Shown one piece after another: positions 1-14,500 of a stretch of 64,000 nt of DNA. The stretch is from Aptenodytes patagonicus. Taxonomy: Eukaryota; Chordata; Aves; Sphenisciformes; Spheniscidae. The stretch spans positions 114,135,378 to 114,199,377 of the forward strand of contig NC_134949.1 of assembly GCF_965638725.1 (NCBI RefSeq), in the 5' to 3' direction. The first letter of the stretch is position 1, and every line of letters starts with the position of its first letter. Made by a program: the position numbers and the translations under genes. Below the pieces are notes generated by a model that had not been told where the DNA came from, searched no databases, and worked only from the letters and a program-made list of their open reading frames with translations.

Positions 1-2422
1 GAAGGCCTCTATCTAACCACAGGGGACACAATACTTAGACAAACCATAATGATGAATGCTAGAAATAAAAACATATGGTTTCCAACATATGGTATCTCAT
101 TTGAAGTGCAATCCATCTAAGCTTGTGATTACTGAGTACCAGGAACGCCTTACAGGAGAGTAGCCCCGAGTGAGGAGCAGGTTCTCCAGTTCACTGACAA
201 GGAGCAAAACACAAACAATTTTTTATTAGGTGAGGCTTTCATAATCCCTCACCCTGTGTGGCTTCTCCGCTGTCTACTAAAAAGCAAGGGCATGCCACAC
301 TCTCTTGTTCAGTAGAGGTATTAATAAGGTCTTCTTTATTATTCCTGTTCTCGTTTTGGTTAAAAAAAACAAAGGTGGCTGGGCTAAGTATCTTTGAAAC
401 ATTCACCTTCCGCATCAATTGAGTTTGAATTGACTGACAGGTTCAAACGCTTTTTGGGAGAATTGACACCTGGACACACACAAGTCAGGAAAGCTGTCCG
501 TTTTTATGGGTGAGCAGGAATTATTCATCTCAGAGACCAGAAGAAGAGTCTGAAAATTGTATGTACCTTTTAGCACTCCCACATTCACACACCACCTGTG
601 TGAATAATGGACCAGCCCAGCAGGCAACTGTTAGTGATATTCCCCAAACTCCCACTGTCTGCTGTTAACCCCGATCTGGGGAAACTGAGACTCCTATTGT
701 CTTTTATCCCTGCACCTGTCCCCTGGTTTTTACCTACTACTTTGTTATACAAATAATTTAAATATTTGTAATGTAGTTTCTAGTTGATTATCCTGTATTC
801 GAGGAATTGTTGTAATTACAGGTAACTGAATAAAGTAAATATAAGTAGTTATAATTACAATGAGTGATTATGTAATTATACCAAGAAATAGTGTTGTAAC
901 ATCTGCATTTAAATTACCTTTACATGCTGATTTAACACACCATTTTCCATTGCTATCTAAAAGTATCTAATGTGCCTATATGACTGCCATCTGATGAGGC
1001 TCCGTGTGAAGGACTTTAGTGGATCCTATATTAAAGCAAATCAAGTGCATCTTACTTCAAAACTAACAAGAGTCAGAGTAACAGAAATGAAAACTCAAAA
1101 CCAGTAAGGGATGTTCACTGAAAGTTTTCCTTATTTACTAGATCATTATCTGAAGAAGTTCTGAATGCTGATAGGCTTGCATGAAATGCATCTTCTGATT
1201 TATCACCGTTGGGTTGAGAAAAAAAAAATTGCAATATGATTTAGAGCTTTGACTATCTCTCATCACCAAATGCTTTTAAATAAAATCATGCCAGTTCACC
1301 TGAGAGCTTGAGACTTATAGCCTTCAACAGAAGTCTAACGTATAGACATTTTGGGGTAATATTTTGATTACTGTTCTGTTTCTTTCTAAGTCTCTCCCAC
1401 CCGTCTCCTCCTTTTCAGAAAATACAAAATAGCAGATTGATTTAACAAGGTTTCATAATTTTTACAAAGTATCATACCCAATTGCTACTAGACTATTATC
1501 ATACACCAAATCAGAGAGCCTTAAATGTTATTTCTCAAATTAACAAAATATATTCACTTACAACTTACTCATATTGTAATATTATTCCCACTCATTACTT
1601 ATTTGATAACCATTATTAGATTTTATTTTAGATTCTGACTTTGTTGAATCTGCCATTCATATGAAGCAAATTAACATAATAACTCTAAAATAAATTACTC
1701 TTGCTACTCCTGGATATTTCTTACCTATTCCATGTAATATGTTATTTTCACAAGATGCAAATGTAAAATTTAATTACTAATGCTATTGTACAAGTAAGTC
1801 TGGAGATCTAAAAAATTAACATATGGCAATACTGCTCAAGTATTTAAAACCAGAAATAATTAATAAAAGCTTAGTAACAACACTTAAATATCAAAATATG
1901 CAGATGATTTCAGGTTAAGTGTAGGCAAGCATAGACTGTGTTTTGGTCTTGGAAGGTCTTTACCATCAGCAAGAAGACCAAAACCCATTCCAGTCACACA
2001 AGTAGCTGAAGTGCTCCGTTTCACATCTGAGTGTGAAAAGCTGTGTACAGACACATGATTAAAATCAGAGAAGTGCTTAATAAAATTTGTCTTCTGGAAG
2101 AGAACTTAACCATGCAGGTCTAAGTCAGGCTAGTCTACATAAGTGGTCCTTGAAAACCCGTTGTGACCAGACAGCAGCAGCAGCCTGCTGTAACAAGCAG
2201 CATGCTTGTTGACGTCTACATGGACGAGAGATGGAAAGTGAGGGTACTGTGCACTAAATGTTAATGTACAGAGCAGCTCTTCCACATGATAAATTTGATC
2301 CTAGGTAGGATGAGAAGGATATTCATGCATTTAGAAATACGCGATTAAAAAATCAATAGAGGGAAATACACACCCTGAGAAGTTTAGTTGATACACAACT
2401 TTGACACATGACAAACACTTAC
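1..2422. other. Downstream flank or last intron of LIPI; no exon recognised
   Basis: AT-rich non-coding sequence. The LIPI reading frame leaves the last recognised exon at the GTAAGT donor below position 2423, so a terminal exon of roughly 30-40 codons should lie here or beyond the left edge. I searched by eye on the minus strand for the C-terminal motif that follows the PER residues in LIPH/LIPI and did not find it. Short open frames here have no family resemblance. Confidence 0.5.
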
Positions 2423-2596
2423 CTTTCTGGATTATTAAGAGATTTCAGCCGCATCTGGAGGATCCTAAGCTTGTGTTTTGGGCCTATTAAAGTCTTCGTA
2501 GAAAAGGTCAAGGAAATTTTCGATATTTTGTCAAGGTCTTGGTAAAATCCAGTTACTATTTTGACTCTTTTATATCGCTGAAATGTTGAAGCTTCA
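2423..2596 (-). CDS. LIPI: LIPI exon 9: C-terminal beta-sandwich, second part
   Basis: Encodes [20 protein letters not shown] through [16 protein letters not shown], the conserved block before the last short exon of the family. Donor GTAAGT implies at least one more exon to the left. Confidence 0.92.
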
Positions 2597-5500
2597 CTAA
2601 AGAAAAATATTATTTCGAGTCAGGGTTTTGTTAGCTGAGTAATATTCAGTATTACTAAGCATTATTATTAAGGTCAGAAATCTTGTAAGATGTACTGACT
2701 TTGAGCGTTCAGAACAAGGACACCTAGGACTGGATTCAAACCAGTACCATGCAAGGACGTGGGCTAGTTCATAAATGGAGAGAGGATCATTTCAGTGTGG
2801 GAAGCATTGCCTCTGACACTGAGCCATATTCAGGAAAAGGAGCCATGGCCAAGTCTTAACAACCTCATGATACTTTTTTGACTTACAAGTTAGCAAGTTA
2901 AAAGGTTTAGGAAACTCAGAAAATTAGCCATATAAAGTGATTAAAAAGATTTAGAGACAAAGCACAACATACCTATTCATCTCTGACTCTACTGTGTTTC
3001 CAGCATAATCTGTTATTTTAACTTTAATGAAACCTCTCCTAATGCTTTTATTCCATGTAGTAATATCCAGTAAGTAGTTATACACTGCAAAAAAAAAATA
3101 GGAAATAATAAGATTCAAAGAATGACCTCAACAGGATACAGTTGTTATTATCATCCTGTTAAAAGTATTCACTGGTAGATGATAGGAATAGTGACTCTTT
3201 ACTTCTAGGTTACCAACTCAAAGCAGAATAAGAAGGCTATTGACAAAAATTAGCTTCTACCAAGTGGCTACTTGGAGTTCTGTGCAATTAGTGTATCATT
3301 TCCTCTAGTTCTCACATGGAAACGATTTGTATCAGAAAGCTACCATCAGAATTAGCATGAAGAGTTTGACCTGCCTAAGGAAAAAATGCAAAATCAAGCC
3401 CTAATGAGCACCTTCAGGTTTTGGCAAGCTCTGCAAACAGGGGATATTTGAGCTATCAGCATAGCAACACTATCACGTTACCCACAAAAGTGACATGTCC
3501 AGAAAACAGCTGAGGTACATTGGCAGGGGGAGGGGAGGAACAGCATTGGCACAAGCTTTACCTACAGGCAAAGTGGGCAGTTAGCTAGGTGAGCAGATTA
3601 ATCAGGTGGTAAAAGCTGAAGAGATACATTATTCCTATGCTTTGCTTGCCCAGCCTGAGCAGGTGCAGCAGTACAGATCCTCCAAGCACCCTGCCCTCAG
3701 AGAAGTCAACCTGCCAAAACCTCTCTGTGGATACTAGAAAAACCGCATGGGGAAGACTGAGGAAGAGGAGGGATCCGATTGCTTTCCCATGCTCCAGCCC
3801 CTTCTCCCCCTCCCCTGGAGGGCCCACGGCCTCAGGAAAACAGGCTGGGTACCCAGGGCTGGCACCCTCCGTGCACTGGCACGGAGCTGACCTGCTCTGC
3901 TGTGCCCTCGGAAACCCTGACCTGGCCTTCTACCGCACTTCTGTAACCATCACTGGTATTGTAACTGTGCTATGGCTATCCAGGGGAAACACAACTTTAC
4001 TACTCCCAAAGCAAGGAAGCCAATTCAAACTCTTTTTTTTTTTTTGCTTGATGCTTTTTAACATTCTCTCCTAAAAGGCCAAGCCTCACCTCGTATGAAA
4101 AATTTGTCCTGCTCAGGTTTACAGTTTCACTTAGTTCTAAGGCCTCGTTTACTTCTTTTTCCTCATGTTTTCAAATATCTAATAACTAAAATAAGGTTTT
4201 AGTTAATAAAAACCCTCTTTTTCAGACTGGTTTAGTAGACTCGTTTTTCTTCTTGACTTTGCATATTTTCCCTTAAATTTATGCTGTCATTACAATATTT
4301 TTTATCCCTCTCCATTTGCCTCCTCCTATGTTTGGTAATATTTATCCCCCTCTTTTCTCTCTTCTACCACCCTTGTCCCAGAACACTAAATATAATCTTT
4401 TCCTTCTGCAAGATACTCCTTCCATCATCAGGATTCTGCTTGGTTGGATTTTTGATAAATGCCCAGATTTTAGTATGTGTGAGAGCAAAAGCAAAGCTGT
4501 AATTCTCTGTGGGAAGAATGAATGAGGAGACAGACCTAGCAGCCCGTGCAGCCTTGACAGCATGGAAGAGCAAAGCCCAAGCAGACAGGAGCAGGGGATA
4601 ACAGTGGTAGCAGGCTTGGGTTGAGCTGAAAGACCACTGGGAATAGGAGTTATTTTATGTAACATCCATCAGACCTTCGTTAACCTCTCCTTGGCCCTTT
4701 GGAAGAAACAGTATGTAGGTAAGCATGATTACCACTATAACAAGAGTCATTCAGTCCCTAGTCACAAAAATTGCCGATGTGATAGCAAAAGCTAATGGGA
4801 AAACCTGATTTCACTTGGAATTTCCTGTAAGCCTATACCCATACTCCAAATCAAAGAACCCGAAAGATAAGCGATTAGAAGAGTGTGCTAACATTTGCTT
4901 ATGGTGGTAAAGTCTGTTAATAAAAACAGAAATTGGCTGAGAATCTAAACTGGAACTCTACATGGATAGGTAGATATCCAAACTGTTGCAGCTAAAGCCC
5001 ACGCCATGAGAGTTCATTCCCATATAGGATAAACCTGAAACAGTCAGCTAAGTTTTCCCTCCACTGTTTTACTCTAGGGAGACATGAACTTTTAAAACCT
5101 GGAGTAGCTTTAGTTGACTGTGGGGTGCTCCCCTCCTGGGGTGGAACATAGAGGTGTCTCTTTTCCATCTCCCAGCCAGGGCAGTCTTGCTTCCCATTTT
5201 TGCTCTCTGAAAATGGCAGCAATGATCCGATCTAAGCAGGTTCTCTCAGTACAGCTTTTTCTGTCACTTGATTCTCATTTTCTGGCTTACTTCTTCCTCT
5301 TGGCCGTCCACCTCATTACTTTTAAAGACACATTTCTTTCTCAGTTCACGTATTGCTTACTCTTCTGCCAGTCATTCTTCTTCTTCCTCCAGTCTGCGAA
5401 CTGACACTTAGCTCATTGTTTATTACACCATTTTACACAGCAGCTAATAATAACTTTCTACTTTTAACATGTTTTCACTCCAGATCAGCTAACAAATAAC

Positions 5501-8500
5501 AGCCATAACATTTGATAAAGTTTGTTATATATGTATTCATCCACTCACTGCAGAATGGGTCGTGGTCCGAGGTATCAAAATAAGCTTTCGTCGGTGAACT
5601 CTTTGGGATTAACAGTTTTTTCCATCTATCAGCATAATAACCTGAAATCCAAAGTTTAAATATTTAATTTCAGACATTTAGCAAAATCGTGATACACATA
5701 TAATTACATGAAAGAAACTCTACCAAAGTGACAGATTTGGCTTTAATTTTCTTAAACGTTCTCTGAGAAAGTAAATTGACTTGGAAAATACAAGAATCCC
5801 CCGAGTATAATAGAATGTCGTATGCAAATATTTAAATATATTAGTATCACTAAAATTGTCATAATGTTGGAATCTATTTAGTCTAGAGTACTAACTCCAA
5901 AACATACTGCTTATAAATTCCTGCAGAGGTAATAAAAACAACCCCAAAAAAGTAGCCCACATATTTGCAGAGAACAGTTACAGAACAGCATCACATTAGG
6001 TAAATTTTTTTCCTTTCTTTTTTGAATCATCAAAGTAAATATTTTTAAACCCTCTAGTCTATAATTGTGGATATTATTTAATAAAATGTTAGATACTCTT
6101 TAAACCTCCTAAGCTCTTGGATGTAATGTAGAAAGCATTTTTGTTGTATGCAATTCTATGCTCATTGTCTCTGGGGCTCGATAACAGTCCTTGTTTCTAA
6201 AGTGGATCTAAAAGGATCCTATTCCCTCCCTCTTGATTTCTTTACCTAGACTGGACGATGAGGGCTGGTTCCGGGCTGCAGAGCTGCCACTGCAAGGCAG
6301 CAAACAGGAAAGCTTGCAATAGAAGGATGCTGTTTCTCCTCCCAGTTACCAGATTCAGCTGCCTGTCATTTCCTCATAGGTTGTACGGTTATTAAAAAAA
6401 AAAAGGTGGCAGCTGACTGGTCAAACATTTCTCCACCTCTAGCTCGGGAATTCTGTGTAAGTGCATCAGGCATGGCTAATAACCATGCTGGGGAAGTCCT
6501 GGAGTCTTTCTGCCCTACTATAAGGTCCCGTTATTGTTGGGTTTTATTATAAAATAGTATACAGATCTGTCTATGCTTTGTCTTCAAACCTGACCTAACT
6601 AATATATGTAGGGTGTACATCCTAATAGAAGGATGTGAAGAAGACAAGGTACGTTAATTTCTATTTAAATATTTTTAAAATTTCATTCTTAAGAAAACCC
6701 TGCCAACTAGGAAATGCTCACACTACTGTAGCTGTTTTCAAGCTGTCCCCAGATCCTCTCTAAAAGCAATAAAACCTCAAACAACTGAAAAACCCTCCAA
6801 ATAAAAGCTTGATTCCAAAAGAAAAGCCAGAGAAACCATGAAGTTGCTAGAAACATTACTACTTTTAAATAAAAACCACAGGTACTCTAAGGATGATAAC
6901 ACACTATGTGAGCCTAAAGTGATCGACTAAGTAGAAGCAGTTTCTCTGTAGAAAGGAAATACACTGTGAATCCATTTTAGACGGGAAAGCACAATAATCA
7001 AAGATTAGGAACATTCAGCACCTGTGTCTAACAGAGATTACAATAAAGCAGACAAAGCCATAAACTTTAAGCTACTTCAAACAGTATGCAGCTCTGCACG
7101 CGATCAATCTCTACAAATCCCTTTAACACAATACTACAGATCTCTGGAGTAGCCCCAGAAAGAGCTAGTCTGGATTTCCCGGAAAATCTCACTCAGCCCA
7201 GAGCAGATATCGTAACTCTTACCCAGTACTGGACAGGACATTGGCCGGAAAGCTTCACAATCAACACATTTTCCTCTCTTGTAATCCAAGTAAGAGTCAC
7301 AAGGATATGTTATTATGTTGCACCTTCTTTTCAAAGATGATAAGAAGAGGAAGACAGATCTTTGATGGTCACACTTAAAATACTGAAGTCCTTCAGGAAA
7401 GAATGAACGAAATATACTAAGAACACGTAATCATTTTTATTTGTGAAAGAAAAGGTGTTATCAAAGTAATCCCATTTACCTGAGTCATTCTTAGTTAGCC
7501 ATGTTTTTATTCTCTGGTTAGTTGACCACCAAGTGTAAAAAATGGATGCACACACACAAGAAGAAGAAATTGCAGACTGTTTTGAATATTACAGGTACAG
7601 AGAAAAGTCTACAGGGTTTTATATGCAAGAAATAGTCTACTAAGTCCTATCAAATTTACAGAATTATTGTTACACAGCATGAGTCTGAGTTAAAATTTGC
7701 CTTGTTGCATCCCGTGCAGAACATTTTGGCAGAAAAACTACCGCGAGGAATACTTCAGAGATTCTTCTCTCTAGTTTTTTTGGGTAATAAATTCTTTTCT
7801 CTCCTAGAAAAACACACTATGAGAATTGTACAGATGAAGATTGATCCTGAGTCTTAAGGGATTCTCCCATACTCACAGACACACAAGTGGAAGCCCTATG
7901 CTTTTGCAGCAGCTCTAACTTGTAGCAGCACTGTGCAGATTAGTAATAGAAAGATAGGCAGTCATAAACATACCCAAAAAGAGTAAACAAAAACAATGGG
8001 CAGCAACCTTGCCTTAGATTTATGGAGGCTGAAATAAGCAAAATTCTGCAGCAAAAGATCACGTCGCTAAACTGTTTTCATCTTAGAGCCTAAAAGACCT
8101 GTCCAAAACCTAGTACCTCATTGCCAACCAGGAGGAACCTAAGACACAGTGAAGACTTGAAAGCCTTGCCTTCCGTGTCATATGCAAGTGATCCTGTCCA
8201 AACCACTTGGACACAAACATCTTCCCCCGTGCCTAGCCATATATAAACACAGAAAAATGATTACTATATACAGATTATATATAGAATATAATAATATAAT
8301 TCCATCATACCAATAATAATGGTATGATGGAATATGTATGCTTACAGGAAGATCTTTATTAAAAAAAAAGATGTCAAATGCCTTTGTTATTTCTCATTTG
8401 CTGAGTGGGGATGGAAAAGAAAGAATACAATGCCCTCAGCCCCCATACTACCGAATATGTGCAGCGTCCACTGAATTCAGTTTAACCTCTTTTTGATTTG

Positions 8501-11500
8501 ATTTCAAACTCTTTTTTCACTAACTGAACACATTTTTATTTACCGCTGAATACTGTTTGTGGACAACCAGGCTGATCCATTCCTCCATTTGGATAGAAAT
8601 CAATGGTTCCTAAAGGTTTCTTGAAACCTAGTGCTAAAGTAAAAACATCATGAATCAAAAAACCATGAACAGAATTATGCAGTGAATTATTTATCATTAC
8701 ATTGCATTACAAAATAACATGAAGGTCACAAAGGAATTATTTTTGCAAATTTACTGTTCTTTTGTTCTGTAAATGGAACTCATGAGTTAAAACCCATGTT
8801 TTTTTTCTTTTTAAGAAAGTTATACACATGTAAAATGCTGTACACAAATGTATACAAATTTGTGTAAGATTCCTACTACCACAAAAGAAAATGGGTAGAA
8901 CAAAAGCAACTATTTAGTGCTGTAGCTGAGACATTATTTGCACAAAAAAATTTATGAAATTCATGTTCTCTCCAGCAACCAAAATTCTTTCCCAATGTAA
9001 TTTTCATGAGAGTAAGATTTTCCATTTTTTGCACATGACATTGGATTCTGAGCTACACTAATATAAGCAGTATATTAAAGTAGGAAAATCTGTATCTATC
9101 CCATAAAAGACCATCAGTAACATTTAGCTCAATCTGATCTACCTTCCTTTTTACCACACATTATCTTTATTCACATAATTAGAGCATTACAGAAGTTGGA
9201 TTTTACAGCTTCACATGTAAGTTTGTACAGTAAAATGCTTAATTTTTAATATTATTAAAGAAACTGATATGAAACTACATAAATAATGGGACAAGTGTGG
9301 TAGGTTTGAAAGGTTTACTTATGGTTTTGAAAAAAAAAACCAAACCAGATTATAGCGTGGATGAAGCAGACTTTACAATGTTCTTCATTTTAACCTTACA
9401 GTAACGCGATTTAGAATTTTAAGCAGTGGATCTGTATAGTGTACTAATATGATACAGCTGAGACTGGCTCTCTCAGAAGGGACTTTAATTCAGTGATAAT
9501 CATAAGCTTACAACCTCTATGTTCATACACACTAGCACAGCAAAAGGATGTTTATGCTAAACTATTTTGCAAATAGCAGTATCATAAATTAATGCAATAG
9601 GCACGCTTTATTCAATGTGCAGACTTCTTTTTTACGTATTCAGAAGGAATATACTATAACAAACAAGACATAAATGACAGTGGTGTAATCTCTACTTTTG
9701 CATTACATTAAATATACTCATGACTATATGGTTATCTACATATGCCTTCAGTTAGCTGTTGGACATAAAAATTAATTCAATATTTTCAGGTTCAGTCATG
9801 AAACTTCACTCACTCAGTAACATGGCTACTCATGTCAGAACTGAACAAAACAGTCCATCATTGCTTAAGTCATTAGCAAAGTTGAGTTTCAATTTCGTGA
9901 TGAATAGGCGTCATAATATCCAATATGATTTCAAAAGTCTAGATATTGTTAGAAAGCAACAGCACAGAAATCCACCTGATTGATAACACAAAATATACTT
10001 CTGCAACACTATTTGGGTGTAACTGAAATAGCTTATCCCTTCTCTTTTGCTTTCCTGCCTTTCCTCAAGTTGAAATAGGAAAGTTAAGGCTATGTCATTA
10101 CCATCAGTATCTGAATGGATTACGTCAACAAATTGCGCATCAGTACGATCCAGTCTCCTCTCTGGTGGTTCTCGGGTGAACGAAGGGCCTGCTGGATCAA
10201 GACCTAAATGAAAATAACACTAGCATTACAAATCCTGGGGTCTGTTTCTACAGATACATACAAGAGCAACATTTGAGCATTATTCATCAATGAGACTTCA
10301 TTTTCCTGGGATAATAATAAAAATAACCAGCACAATTCTTCTCAAGCAAAGCAAGGGTTCCTACCACAAGACTGATCAACCCGTATCTTTGAATTTCTCT
10401 TTCTCCTTAGTAAGTCGTGCTCACCTCCCAGTGAATCATAAGCCAACAGCATTAGAGATCAAATCAGGAGAATTAATTTTGTCCTTTTCCCCAAAAAATA
10501 CTATGCCTATTAAGTACTTCATAAAAACAAAATGCACAATGTAACTACTCTCATTACCAGAACACAAGATGGGGACATCCTGGATGGAGACAATTTCAAA
10601 CGTGCCTCAATCATTTTGTCAGTTGGTGTTGAAATTACTTATAGAAAAACAATTGTTATATGCAACTAAGTGAAATACCAGTTTTCGACCACATTTTCAC
10701 CTGAAGGAGGTTTGGAAATCTTAAATCAAAACTCAACTACGACAAAAGAGATTCCAACTGACATCCACAAAAAGCACGTTTTATCAAGGAGGAGGAGATT
10801 TGAGTGGCAAAGTATTTGAAGCATAAACACTGTGTATTCTCATTCATTTTAGGGATAGGGAATTATTGCTATGCAGCCCTGAAGCCTGATCATTTTCAAG
10901 ATGGTAATTTCTGTCCTTCACAGGAAAGTGAGATTGTTAGCTGAGGTTTGCTCTGCTCCTATCTTCTTGACAGCAAAAGCATAAACAAAGAGGGGAAAAG
11001 AAAAAGCAGCAAAGATGGAAAATACAACTGTCAAGGCAAAACATATTCCTTCCCTTACCCGACTCCTAATTGCATTTTCACTGATTGAGAGACAAGGCCA
11101 GTGTATGACCTTAGCTTATCCAAATTTGTATTATGATTTAACTGGGTTGACGGTTGGACTCGATGATCTTAGAGGTCTTTTCCAACCTTAATGATTCTAT
11201 GATTCTAACTGGCAGATGTGCTTTAAGAACTAGTCTAGGAAGGTTCTCTCTCAAGATCAAGATAACCAAGACCCAAAGTACCACAGAGGATTGTGGAATG
11301 CCAGGAGTAAACATTCATAGTACCCCAGGTGACAAAGGTCATTGTTTTAGTCCACTAATTAGTTCTATATTTCAGAAACCTCCAAACAGTGAAGAAGAAA
11401 ATATCTTTTTCTTTTTTTCTTTTAAATCTCATTTTTCCAACATCACTTTGCACCACTGGCTCAACTTGTTTGAAAGAAAGAGTATCAAAACAGTCACTTA

Positions 11501-14500
11501 AGAGGTTATGAGCCTTGTGTGTTTGGACTACTCAGTCTTTGCCTTTATTCATCCATATCTGTAATTATAAGAAGGTGATTGAAACATCTCATATAATTCC
11601 ATTTACACGTGAGCAACTGAGTTTAGAAATTACATGGATCTACTAGTTCCCAACTATTGTACAGAGAGGACACAGACCTGCTAACCTCGCATTGCAATCA
11701 AGACTGTCCCCAAACAGTGATGCCAACAAACTCTAGGGAATTGTGTAAAGTGGAAATGCGTATTCTTAACCAAAGGAATATAGCTGGAGCCTATCACACT
11801 CTTAGAAAATGCTCTGTCTTTCATATTACTGTATGAAAAGGGGAGGAGTCTCCAATTCCCTTTCTTAAGGCTAGCTACTGGCTCCTCTTGCATTTTGGGA
11901 AAAATATTACTTAACTACTCTGAAGAGAGGGTTTGGAGCTATGAATCTCAAAGAGAGGTAACTGCCTCCTTTCAGCCTGAAAACAGCCACTCTCTTAAAT
12001 CCTAAACACTATCAGGATCCAACAGTCCCATGTCCCCTTAGCACCTTTTCTGATAGTTAGCTGAGTCAGCTTCCTTCTCAACACACTAGCTGCAGTGAGT
12101 TTTGCTCTTTCACCACAAGAAGTATCTGGAGCCTGTGCACCCAAATTAGCACTGTGGATTCTGCCCTGGGAACCAGCATCTAAAAGTTAATCCTGAACTT
12201 CATGCAACCCTGGTCCTGAAAGACGTACCCAAATGACGGTACTCCAATTTTCATTGTATGCACCACTTCCTGCAGATGGCAATGCTGACAATGCAACAAC
12301 TATGAGGTAAAATTTGCAGTATCCATACACAGGTTGCACACCTGATCTAAGCTCCCTGTACGAGATAGCTCAACGTACTAAAGCCTACACCATGTTCGGA
12401 TACCTCAAACTGAAACTAAATCCTTGTGCCTGATTCCTGTGGTCTGACCAAGAGCTTTTGAACTTCCCTTCAGAGGGACCTGACTTGCTCCATCAACTAG
12501 ACAGAAACCCAGGTAGCATATCATTTAACTTAAGTGGCATTTGGATGTAGCATTCAATTTTCATTTGAGAGACTAGAGGTAAACAGGTTGGAAAATTTCA
12601 GCTGTAATTTATGTCCTGAAGGCAGACTTTCACAATTTTCTGAACTTCTAGCAGGGATACATTTTTCCTCGTGTATGTTACTAGGCAGTTCTCATTTGTC
12701 GATATTTCAGTGCTAGCACCTATGTGATTCACAGCTATAACAATACAAGGTATATTAGAATATGTGTATCAGGATTAAAAGCCTTACCTGTAATTCTGCC
12801 AAGTTTGCCATTATACTTCTGGCCAACCAAACCAGCTATATGAGCCCCAAGACTAACTCCAATCATATACATAGAGTCAAGAGAAGCTCCGTTCACCTAT
12901 GAGGGAAAAAAAACCCAAAGCCACAGCCACACACACAGTTAACTGAACAGACATCAGTAGACTGATTTAGTTTTCACTTTTTGTCAGTACTCTAAGTTAC
13001 AACTCTAACTTCCTAACTTTAAAAACAAATGGAAACGACAAAGTTCTTTTCAGTTTGCCATGCTGTACTAGTTAAAACAGTGTAGTAATTATGAAATTAT
13101 TTGACTAGAAAAATGTAAAAAGGAAGCTTGAGTCACATTTCTTCCAAAATGTCACACTAGTTAGAAGGGGAGCAGGAGAGGGAAGAGGAAGACATTTACC
13201 AGATACAGGAAAGATGAACCAAAACTATGGACTAGGAAAAAAAAAATTCTCCCCCTGCCTTAGCCTTCCAATAAAATAAATTAAAAACATAATACCATTA
13301 ACAAAGACTTATACTGCAGAACTGCTGAATAATGGTGCCAAATGCACAACTGCAGGAAAGCCTTAAGATGCCCATTCTACAAAGCAGGCAGTATTTAAAA
13401 AAAAACACCTGCTGAAGAACTCTGAAAGAGTATCAGCAGACCTGTTGGAATCTCTGCAAAGCGATGGGATGATATGTGGGATCTGACATACAATGCATCT
13501 CAAAATGAATTAACAAAGGCTTCACGACAGCTTGCAAGTATGAAACTGATAGCTGTGGGACACAACATACCCCACCACCATCACTTCGACGACTCGCACA
13601 ACAAGATCGGCCCAAGCATGCCCTGCTGTCATTGCTTTGCCAGGCAGATCTGTAACCAGCAATTAATCAAAAATCTCCATCAAGAAATTCGCAAAATACA
13701 CCTTTTTAACCCACTCTGGACTGGAGACTGTTCTTATAGTCCTATTTTATTTTTCTATTCCATAACAATAAATTTACTGTCAAAATTACAAATTGTTATC
13801 ACTATATCTAGTCCCAGAGGACAGATTCTGATGGGCTTTCTCTTCTTTCACCTCAGCCTTTCTCAGAATGCTGGGTCTTTTACTCAAATTCCACATGAAT
13901 ATTTTCTTACTGCACAGCATTCAAAATTTCTGAGAATGGCTGGGAAAATAAGCGGTGAGAACAGAAGAAAAATCAAGTGCTAAATCTAACAATGGCATAA
14001 ATGAGATGATAACGTTTTATTCATTTGATTAAGCAACAAATCTAAAGCCCAGTTAAGACCACTGGCATCAACAATTGTTTCAGCAACTCCCTCTAGAATC
14101 AAGAAGTTTATATCATTTTGGAACAAATATTTATTCCTCTGTCAGTGATTTCTTTTTCATTTAAAATCTTTAATTATAGTAGTTTAAGAGTAAAAAGAGT
14201 AGAGCAATGCTTTTGTGAAATTTTAATGTTGCATACTATTTGAACATCTCTCACTTCACCTCCCCACTAGTGCATTCACTCTTTCCAGAAGACCTAAAAC
14301 TTCCAGCTGGCTAAAGAAATCAGATGCACTCCCAGGCACACTTCAGTGAAAGGGAAGCAAGAACTCAGGTGGAGTTGAAGATATGCAGTAATAACTGCAT
14401 GCAAGGTTAGTAAATACTTTGGTAAAGAAATGTCATTTGATATTGTTCACTGGGCTTCTCTTTAGACCTATTTTAAATATCCATTCCCACTCAAGCTATG

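Noticed and set aside
3585-4074. 145-codon open frame on the plus strand and an opposing frame near 3.6-4.1 kb
   Set aside because: No homology seen, lies in a LIPI intron, no splice context.
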